NCBI RefSeq assembly: GCF_039962115.1
Contig: NZ_JAMPKJ010000046.1
Location: 1-49,322 of the forward strand
Origin: Funiculus sociatus GB2-C1
GTDB lineage: Bacteria; Cyanobacteriota; Cyanobacteriia; Cyanobacteriales; FACHB-T130
Length of the DNA stretch: 49,322 nucleotides
Direction of reading: 5' to 3'
In this document: positions 18,463 through 25,038 of the stretch, piece after piece
How the letters are laid out: each line of letters begins with the position of its first letter
How positions within the stretch are numbered: the first letter of the stretch is position 1
The notes under the pieces: generated by a model
Told to the model about the DNA's origin: nothing
The model's database searches: none
What the model saw: only the letters and a program-made list of their open reading frames with translations
Program-made: the position numbers and the translations under genes

Positions 18463-19767
18463 ATGTCTCAGGATGTCAGCAATAACCAGAGGGAATCAGA
18501 GGCATTAGCCAATTCCAGTTCTATCAAACCCTGGTCGGTTGAAGCCTATGCCGATCATTTAATGGACGATTTGTTTGCAGACATCGACCGGGTGCTGGAG
18601 GGCGGAAGCGTATCGCCTCCAGAACAGCCGTCCACAGAATATGTCTCGTTACAGCCTGTAAAAGTTCCGCAAGCAACTCTGCCCCCAACGTGGGTACCGC
18701 CTCACGATCTCCTACCACCACGGCAGCAAGACAACACACCGCGTAGTATTGTGCAAATGCCTGTCGCGATTGATGTCAGGGTGGAGGATGTTGAACCCGA
18801 AGAGAGCGAAAAGAGTGGTAAGAGTCAATCTTTTGATAAATTGCTGTTCGGATTTGCCTTGGCATCGGTCTTGGTGACTGTGCTGCTATGGGCGGCTTCT
18901 CAGGATAGACTCAAGTGGCTATTTTCGCGTGAAATACCGGCTGCACAAGTAACCCAAGAGGCTCAGCCTAAGGTAGATGAGCAATTTGTTAACTATATGG
19001 AGCGATCGCTCGAATCAATCGAGCGCAAGGCAGAAGCCAACAAACAAAATGCGACAAGGGCTAACGTGCCACCGACAAATAATCTGCCGTCGGTTTCTGA
19101 TGTCCCTGGCAATGCTGGAGGAGCTAACCGATCCTCGGTTATGGAAAGAGTCTATATCCCCATCTATCCATCCCCCTCAAACCATCTGGGTACATCAGGG
19201 ACAGGCTTAGGGTTACAAAGTATTGCGCCCCTAGGACGTCCCCAGCTCGCTCCGGCACTGCCAAGCCGTCCAATCCGTCCGGTGCCGCAAATCCTTCCTG
19301 TACCGTCAGTCCGTCCGGCACCGCCAGCCCGCCCTAAACCTCAAGCCCGTCTGGTGCCGCCAGTCAGCCTGACATCGCCAATGCGTTTGACACCGCCGCC
19401 AATGCGTTTGGCAGCGCCAGCCAAGTCTGCGCCCCCGATGCGTCCTGCGCCTGCCCCTAAACCTCCGGTGGCTGCCACAATACCTCAACCTCAACTTCCG
19501 CCACCACCGCCGCCCTCAGCACTACCGGAACTCTCAGCCGCCACCGCGCCTACATCAGTAGCAGAGGCTATACACACGCTTGTAGGAGTTCTGGAATTGG
19601 GCAATCGCTCGGCTGCCCTATTTAGTATCAATGGCGTTACCAAGCGTCTCCAAGTGGGGGAAAATATTGGCTCCAGTGGCTGGACTTTGGTCTCCGTAGA
19701 CAATCAGGAAGCCATCATCCGACGCAATGGAGAAGTTCGCTCAATTTATGTAGGGCAGAAGTTTTGA
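18463..19767 (+). CDS. Single-span envelope protein with GspC/PilP-like C-terminal domain
   Basis: The 434-aa protein has a cytoplasmic N-terminus with a conserved PWSVEAYADHLMDDLFADID motif (residues 23-42), one membrane span at about 126-145 and a short coiled region. A long Pro/Ala/Arg linker follows (about 265-355). The compact C-terminal domain reads LVGVLELGNRSAALFSING, then LQVGENIGSSGWTLVSVDNQ and VRSIYVGQKF. This strand pattern resembles the homology region of GspC and PilP, inner-membrane parts of type II secretion and type IV pilus machines that span the periplasm. I infer a periplasm-spanning connector. No secretion genes adjoin it. Confidence 0.65.
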   Translation: MSQDVSNNQRESEALANSSSIKPWSVEAYADHLMDDLFADIDRVLEGGSVSPPEQPSTEYVSLQPVKVPQATLPPTWVPPHDLLPPRQQDNTPRSIVQMPVAIDVRVEDVEPEESEKSGKSQSFDKLLFGFALASVLVTVLLWAASQDRLKWLFSREIPAAQVTQEAQPKVDEQFVNYMERSLESIERKAEANKQNATRANVPPTNNLPSVSDVPGNAGGANRSSVMERVYIPIYPSPSNHLGTSGTGLGLQSIAPLGRPQLAPALPSRPIRPVPQILPVPSVRPAPPARPKPQARLVPPVSLTSPMRLTPPPMRLAAPAKSAPPMRPAPAPKPPVAATIPQPQLPPPPPPSALPELSAATAPTSVAEAIHTLVGVLELGNRSAALFSINGVTKRLQVGENIGSSGWTLVSVDNQEAIIRRNGEVRSIYVGQKF

Positions 19768-19776
19768 ATTAGTATA

Positions 19777-19800
19777 TTGCTAATGGCTAATAGCTAATTG
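19777..19800. repeat. Heptamer (STRR) tract
   Basis: Units TTGCTAA, TGGCTAA, TAGCTAA and a partial TTGC, directly after the preceding gene's stop. Confidence 0.5.
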
Positions 19801-19885
19801 CAAAAGAAAAAGTGCATAATTCTTTTTTGCATGAGAGCCTTTTACATGATTGCCTTTTTAACTGAGAAGCGTGGGAGTTTTTGCA

Positions 19886-20467
19886 GTGGGTCTATTTGAC
19901 GATTTCAACCGATTTCTGGAAACCCGATTAGAAGAATTTTTGCGAAATAATCCCCATCTAGAGTTACAGGCGCTAGAGGAACAGCTGCGGGAACAAGAAG
20001 AAGATGCCCTAAGGCTGATCGCAGACCTGAATCTGCAAGAACAGAAATTACAGGATGAAATTCTCTCAACTGCACAAGAAGTCCAGCGCTGGCATATTCG
20101 GATTGAAAAGGCAAAAGCGGCTAACAGGCTTGATTTAGCCGAGCCTGCTCAAGAGCGAGAAGCCGCTTTGCTACGTCAAGGAAATCAGCTTTGGGGACAG
20201 ATGCAAGGGCTGAAACAGCGCAAAGAGCAAGCGAAGCAGCTACAGCGTCAGATCCAGCAGCGCCGACAGGAAGTTCACACTAAAGCAGTCCAAGCTGAGG
20301 CGGCGCGTGCGAATACTCAAACTCAGCAGCGCTCAGCAACGACTGGCTGGAGTCAAAGTTACAAGGGCAATATCAAAAGTGGGCCAGACTTATTAGACGA
20401 TAAATTTAAGCGTTGGGAAATGGACGATGAGCTAGATCAGCTAAAGCGAAATATTGGAAATAGGTAA
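19886..20467 (+). CDS. TIGR04376 family protein
   Basis: The 193-aa protein opens MGLFDDFNRFLETRLEEFLR and continues NNPHLELQALEEQLREQEED, the hallmark of the cyanobacterial TIGR04376 family of unknown function. Residues ~25-145 are a continuous Gln/Glu/Arg-rich coiled coil; the C-terminus (DLLDDKFKRWEMDDELDQLK) is conserved and acidic. I choose the GTG at 19886 because GGGAG lies eight bases upstream and the family begins MGLFD; the GTG at 19871 would add five atypical residues. Cytoplasmic, with no signal or span. Confidence 0.85.
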   Translation: MGLFDDFNRFLETRLEEFLRNNPHLELQALEEQLREQEEDALRLIADLNLQEQKLQDEILSTAQEVQRWHIRIEKAKAANRLDLAEPAQEREAALLRQGNQLWGQMQGLKQRKEQAKQLQRQIQQRRQEVHTKAVQAEAARANTQTQQRSATTGWSQSYKGNIKSGPDLLDDKFKRWEMDDELDQLKRNIGNR

Positions 20468-20480
20468 TGGCTTGTAACAA

Positions 20481-20508
20481 TTAGCCATTAGTCATTAGCC
20501 ATTAGCCA
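20481..20508. repeat. Heptamer (STRR) tract
   Basis: Four units in register, TTAGCCA, TTAGTCA, TTAGCCA, TTAGCCA, ending seven bases before the next start codon, so the repeat occupies the leader of the Lgt-like gene. Confidence 0.7.
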
Positions 20509-20514
20509 AAAATT

Positions 20515-21270
20515 ATGACTTTTCCGGTTTATTTGTGGCTGGGGTCGGTGAGGATTCATCCTCATATTTTGTTTGAGTCTTTGGCTTATGCGATCGCTTT
20601 CCGTTTATTAATCAAAAATTCTCGAAAAGATTCTATCGCACCCACGCAACGCAGTTCGGTAATTGTCGGTGGCTTAGTGGGGGCGCTAGTTGGTGCGAAG
20701 CTGCTGGTTTTACTACAGCATATTGATTTACTTTTTTCAAATTGGCAACAATTATTTTTACTTTTACTTCAGGGCAAAACTGTTGTAGGAGCGCTTTTGG
20801 GCGGACTGATTGGTGTGGAAATAACCAAAAAAATTATCGGTGTAAATCGCTCAACAGGGGATGTTTTTGTTTATCCGTTGATTGTGGGAACAGCGGTAGG
20901 ACGTATTGGTTGTTTTTTGACAGGATTAAGCGATCGCACTTATGGCATTGCCACTAATTTACCTTGGGGGGTCGATTTTGGCGATCGCATTCTTCGACAT
21001 CCCACTCAAATTTATGAAATTATATTTTTGTTTATTTTAATTATATTTTTAAAAATCCGCAGCCGCTACCATCGGCAAGAAGGCGATTTATTTAAGTTCT
21101 ATATGGTGGCATATCTAAGCTTTCGCCTGCTAATTGATTTCCTTAAGCCAGATTTTCATCCCATCTTCGGGCTAAGTGCTATTCAGATTGCTTGTTTGCT
21201 GGGACTGTTATATTATCACCGTAGTATTCCCCAAATGTTCCATTTTAATCGGACTGCGAATACTTGGTAG
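20515..21270 (+). CDS. Lgt-like (prolipoprotein diacylglyceryl transferase family) membrane protein
   Basis: The 251-aa protein has about six or seven membrane spans and the Lgt fold: VGRIGCFLTGLSDRTYG (R130 matching Lgt Arg143), the RHPTQIYE motif at 161-168, and FRLLIDFLKPDF (R204 and D208 in place of the usual R and E). Real Lgt moves diacylglycerol from phosphatidylglycerol to lipoprotein cysteines. Key residues differ: the Lgt His103 position lies in GKTVVGALLGG (Val), and the GNF-x-NGE segment is replaced. It is thus probably a paralogue with another acceptor or donor, not the housekeeping enzyme. It is followed after 72 bp by a radical SAM gene in the same direction, which suggests a joint role in lipid or lipoprotein modification. 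Confidence 0.8.
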   Translation: MTFPVYLWLGSVRIHPHILFESLAYAIAFRLLIKNSRKDSIAPTQRSSVIVGGLVGALVGAKLLVLLQHIDLLFSNWQQLFLLLLQGKTVVGALLGGLIGVEITKKIIGVNRSTGDVFVYPLIVGTAVGRIGCFLTGLSDRTYGIATNLPWGVDFGDRILRHPTQIYEIIFLFILIIFLKIRSRYHRQEGDLFKFYMVAYLSFRLLIDFLKPDFHPIFGLSAIQIACLLGLLYYHRSIPQMFHFNRTANTW

Positions 21271-21342
21271 GTTAAACATTTTCTTCCAAGTTCTCTCCCC
21301 ATCCACCCTAAGAACCAGAAAAAACTCTTTAAATTATATTAT

Positions 21343-22761
21343 ATGCCTACTCGAAACTATCTTTTCTATGCCTTGACTAACAGCGTTTGCTCTAAATGTC
21401 TCGTCAAAGTCGAAGCAAAGATTATCTTTCGAGACGATTGTGTTTATTTGGTTAAACACTGTCCAACTCACGGACATCAAGAAGTTTTAATTGCCGATGA
21501 TATTGAATATTACAAACAATCCCTGGAATTTATCAAGCCTGGGGATATGCCGCTCAAATTTAATACCCCAATAAAATATGGCTGTCCTTATGACTGCGGA
21601 CTTTGCCCAGATCACGAACAGCATAGTTGTTTGACTTTAGTAGAAGTGACGGACAGATGCAATCTTTCCTGTCCAATTTGTTATGCCGATTCAGGTACAG
21701 AAGAGATTTTTCAAAATTCTAATCAATATCGTCGCCACCGCAGTTTAGAGCAAATTGAAATGATGTTAGATGCGGTAGTGGCGAATGAGGGAGAACCTCA
21801 AATTGTCCAAATTAGCGGAGGTGAACCAACGATTCATCCAGAGTTTTTTAAAATTCTGGATATTGCCAAAAGTAAGCCAATTCGACACTTAATGATTAAT
21901 ACCAATGGTGTCAGAATTGCTAAAGACCGAAATTTTTGCGAGCGCTTAAGCCAATATATGCCTGGAATTGAAGTTTATCTGCAATTTGATAGCTTTGAGG
22001 CTGCGGCGTTGGAGGAGTTGCGCGGGGCAGATTTGCGAGAAGTTCGTCAGAATGCGATCGCTCACCTCAATGAGTTTAACATCTCAACAACGCTGGTCGT
22101 TACCCTCAAAAAAGGGCTAAATGACGGCGAAATCGGCAAAATTATTGAATACGCCTTGCAGCAGAAATGCGTCCGGGGTGTCACCTTTCAACCAATCCAA
22201 GCAGCAGGACGTTTGGAAGGATTTGAGCATGAACGCGATCGCTACACTCTTACAGAAGTCCGCCGCTCAATTTTACAGCAGAGTCCCTATTTCAAACCAG
22301 AAGATATTCTCCCAGTTCCTTGTCATCCAGACTGTTTAGCGATGGCTTATGCGCTAAAAGTTAAGGGCAAAGTGATACCCTTAACTGGGCTTTTTGAGCC
22401 AAATACCTTTGTGAAAATGATGCCCAATTCTGTTCTTTACGAGCAGAATGATGAGCTGAAGCGTAATATTTTTGATTTATTTTCCACTAGCCATTCACCC
22501 GCATCTTCGGCAACATCTTTAAAACAATTGCTGTGTTGTTTACCGATGTTACCTGTTCCAGAAAGTATTACCTACGAAAATATATTTCGGGTAATGATTG
22601 TACAATTTCTCGACTCCTTTAACTTCGATGTCCGTTCTGTGAAGCGTTCCTGCATTCACATTGTGCATCCTGATGGTAGGATTATTCCATTTGATACTTT
22701 TAATATGTTTTACCGCGAGGGTAGCGCTGGGCATCACTTAGTTAATAACCGTTTAGCCTGA
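21343..22761 (+). CDS. Radical SAM protein, COG1964 / MJ0619 (Tes)-like
   Basis: The 472-aa enzyme has the radical SAM motif C106-N-L-S-C110-P-I-C113 inside VTDRCNLSCPICYADS, and QISGGEPTIHPEFF for SAM binding. Ahead of it lie a rubredoxin-like group (C16-S-K-C19, C40 in KHCPTHG) and YGCPYDCGLCPDHEQHSC (C81, C85, C88, C96) for an auxiliary cluster. PVPCHPDC and SCIHIVHPDGRIIPFDTF follow. This order matches COG1964 proteins such as MJ0619, the archaeal tetraether synthase Tes, which joins lipid chains by C-C bond formation. Bacterial members have largely unknown substrates. The Lgt-like neighbour points to a membrane glycerolipid or lipoprotein substrate; this is inference. ATG start. Confidence 0.85.
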   Translation: MPTRNYLFYALTNSVCSKCLVKVEAKIIFRDDCVYLVKHCPTHGHQEVLIADDIEYYKQSLEFIKPGDMPLKFNTPIKYGCPYDCGLCPDHEQHSCLTLVEVTDRCNLSCPICYADSGTEEIFQNSNQYRRHRSLEQIEMMLDAVVANEGEPQIVQISGGEPTIHPEFFKILDIAKSKPIRHLMINTNGVRIAKDRNFCERLSQYMPGIEVYLQFDSFEAAALEELRGADLREVRQNAIAHLNEFNISTTLVVTLKKGLNDGEIGKIIEYALQQKCVRGVTFQPIQAAGRLEGFEHERDRYTLTEVRRSILQQSPYFKPEDILPVPCHPDCLAMAYALKVKGKVIPLTGLFEPNTFVKMMPNSVLYEQNDELKRNIFDLFSTSHSPASSATSLKQLLCCLPMLPVPESITYENIFRVMIVQFLDSFNFDVRSVKRSCIHIVHPDGRIIPFDTFNMFYREGSAGHHLVNNRLA

Positions 22762-22839
22762 ATGTATCAAGTACCTAACTCTAGAAGCGAGTATTAACAT
22801 TTTTGAAACAGAAACAAACACTATTTTAAATAAAAGCAA

Positions 22840-23157
22840 ATGCGACCAAGAAATGAAGGTTTACAGATAGTTTTAGGTTTCTTACTACTATTGGTAATAC
22901 ATATTACAGTAATTGCTATAGTGGCATTAATTGCATACATAGCGGGAAGATTTGGCGATTTATATTTTTTTCAACCAATTGCGTTTATTTCAGTCTTTTA
23001 CATTGGCTTATTTCAAACTTTGTATGTAATTCCACTTGTTTTTTGGCTGAAACGGCAACAACGATGGGGATTGATGAAAGGGGTGATTATCAGTGCAGTT
23101 ATCACCGCTTTATTGAATGGTGGCTGCTTTTTATTGTTGTACTCAGGAACGCTGTAA
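22840..23157 (+). CDS. Small membrane protein, three predicted spans
   Basis: 105 aa with three hydrophobic segments: IVLGFLLLLVIHITVIAIVA, a middle one around FISVFYIGLFQTLYVIPLVF, and GVIISAVITALLNGGCFLLL. The charged loop WLKRQQRWGLMKG lies between spans two and three. I do not recognise the family. It lies 78 bp after the radical SAM gene in the same direction and may belong to that unit. Confidence 0.65.
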   Translation: MRPRNEGLQIVLGFLLLLVIHITVIAIVALIAYIAGRFGDLYFFQPIAFISVFYIGLFQTLYVIPLVFWLKRQQRWGLMKGVIISAVITALLNGGCFLLLYSGTL

Positions 23158-23185
23158 ATTTTAAAATTATACTAATCAGAAGTTA

Positions 23186-23518
23186 TCACTTTGTTGACTG
23201 GCGGCTGCTTTTTATGGCATCTCTCGCTGTCTTCTCAATTTTGAAAGAAACTGATTGACGCGATCGCGTCGTAGAATTTGGCTGAGATTGGCTATTGACT
23301 GGAGATACCACTGGCGGTGTTTCGTTTTTAATTGCAGCCAGTGTAGGGTCCTCTGTCTGCTGGAACGGAAGGAGACCGCGTTTGTCCAAGTTGGATGCGA
23401 TCGCTAAAAATGCCCCACCCAAAATATACACGGGTAACGGCAGCGTAAACTGTTTTGCCCACTGGTACATTTCTGCCAAGCCAAACAGCACCACAAAACT
23501 AACCAGCCACACTCTCAT
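23186..23518 (-). CDS. Conserved cyanobacterial membrane protein
   Basis: 110 aa. It starts MRVWLVSFVVLFGLAEMYQW and has a second span LPVYILGGAFLAIASN, followed by a motif DKRGLLPFQ and a disordered Ser/Thr/Gln-rich C-terminus. This resembles small cyanobacterial two-span proteins of unknown function. Convergent with the preceding gene (29-bp gap). No ribosome site stands out. Confidence 0.7.
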   Translation of the reverse strand: MRVWLVSFVVLFGLAEMYQWAKQFTLPLPVYILGGAFLAIASNLDKRGLLPFQQTEDPTLAAIKNETPPVVSPVNSQSQPNSTTRSRQSVSFKIEKTARDAIKSSRQSTK

Positions 23519-23675
23519 GCTTGTAACCCAACGCTGTATCGAAATTTCTATCTCTATTTAAACTGATATTTTGCATCATTCAAGGACAATGGGGAGCTTC
23601 ATCCTAATCTTTCTTACCAGGCTCCATGAACCGCCAAAATGATGTCTTCCCTGCTGTTCCCTCCATAGGCAATGG

Positions 23676-23700
23676 TTATCATTTTTTTAGAAAATGATAA
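23676..23700. promoter_or_regulatory. Perfect AT-rich palindrome TTATCATTTT/AAAATGATAA
   Basis: Ten-bp arms at 23676-23685 and 23691-23700 around a five-base centre. It resembles Fur/Zur-family half-sites (TTATCA/TGATAA), but the spacing is wider than in the clear box at 42103. It lies ~160 bp upstream of the 23186-23518 gene and downstream of the PEP-CTERM pseudogene, so it could equally be a terminator stem. Confidence 0.35.
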
Positions 23701-23761
23701 TTAAAACACTAAAAAGGAATTATAACCGCTGAAACCTTGACAGGTTGTGAGTTGCGTGAGT

Positions 23762-24613
23762 TTAATTAGCCTGCGATCGCAAAGCATCTCTTTCGGAAAC
23801 TTGCTTTCTCCGTTTTGACCTAATTCCCACCATACTTAGCAACCCGACGCAGCTTAAAGCTAGATTGCCGGAAGGTTCAGGAGCTTTAACTTCGGCATAA
23901 TTTAGCTGGTTTCCTATTAACTTTAAACGGGTTTTGTTAGCGAAATTACGCGAATAATTACCCACAACAGAACCACTAACAAGTTTTTCTCCTTCTAAAC
24001 TATTATCCAGAACCTTATCTTCTAAATCAAAGCTGACGTATGTTTTTTTTTCGGTACTAAAAAACTTATCTGATAGATTTCTTAAACCAGCCAATATGCT
24101 AAAAGAATCTAAGAGGACAGGCTGCTTACGGTTTGTGATATAGAACAAGGAAAAAGATATTTTTCTATCAGCACGTGTAACCTCACTGGGAGAAGTATCA
24201 GTTGAGGTTAATAAAATTAAATAAGCGATAAAATTAAAAGAAAAAAATTAATTCTTTCTTATCAAAAATTCCTCGACAATTCCCACCTGACTTTTAGCAT
24301 TACCTCTGTATATTCTACCTGTTCCGGAAAATTCGCTTAGAGATGTATTAAATGAGAAAAGTGGCTCGTCCGAAAAAATTGCTTCAGCATCAGCAAAAGC
24401 ATCCACTGAACCATGTTTTGCATTTACTCAAGTATTAGTATCAGTGGAAGTCTTAGCAACGTCAGGATTTTGGCTGTAGTTATTAATGACTAACGTCCCG
24501 CTGGAAAAGGCAAGAGTAGCAGCTAAACTAGGCGAGGCGGCGACGCTTAAGCTAGTTACTAATGGTGTAAAGAACAGCAATAATTGTTTGACAATGCTGC
24601 GGTTTAATAGCAT
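23762..24613 (-). pseudogene. PEP-CTERM protein gene broken by two in-frame stops
   Basis: One continuous 284-codon frame joins a signal peptide (MLLNRSIVKQLLLFFTPLVT, then an ASPSLAA cleavage site) to a C-terminal PEP-CTERM sorting signal (APEPSGNLALSCVGLLSMVG followed by IRSKRRKQ). It is interrupted by TGA at 24428-24430 and TAA at 24248-24250. No frameshift is needed. Translation between the stops (VNAKHGSVDAFADAEAIF onward) is protein-like. PEP-CTERM proteins are exported and sorted by exosortase in bacteria making exopolysaccharide. I infer recent inactivation; an assembly error at two separate sites is less likely. Confidence 0.75.
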
Positions 24614-24807
24614 AATTCTCTTTTTTAATTTCAGATATTGAGGTATTACAAGCAGTCTAAGCTTGCACGCGCAGCCTTGAAAAACAGCGGTATAAGCACA
24701 AGACTGTCATCGGTTCGGATGAACAGTTTCAAGAGCAGATGTAAGTTTTATTATCAAAATTAAATTGTGTCAATGGAAAAGGACTGGTGCGGAAATTGCT
24801 AATGCAA

Positions 24808-24909
24808 TATAGCCATCCTATTTGAGTTGTGAGATGTCTGGGGTTCAGATCCCCGACTTCTTAAAGAAGTCGGGGATCTCGCCTTCACGAATCATTTAGG
24901 ATTGCTATA
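24808..24909. repeat. ~102-bp nested palindromic repeat, copy 2
   Basis: Outer arms TATAGCCATCC and GGATTGCTATA, subterminal TTTGAGTTGTGAGA and TTCACGAATCATTTAGG as in the copy at 365-467. The inner hairpin is different: GATCCCCGACTTCTT with AAGAAGTCGGGGATC. The rest of 24614-25038 contains no gene. Confidence 0.75.
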
Positions 24910-25038
24910 TAGCTAGTAACACCAGAGGGAAATATTTAAGTAATCATACTAATGCCAGAATAATATATTTAATGTAAAGCTAAAGTAAGTATGCGGAAAA
25001 AGAGTTTGAAGATTGTGTAAATTAATAGCCGTAATTAG

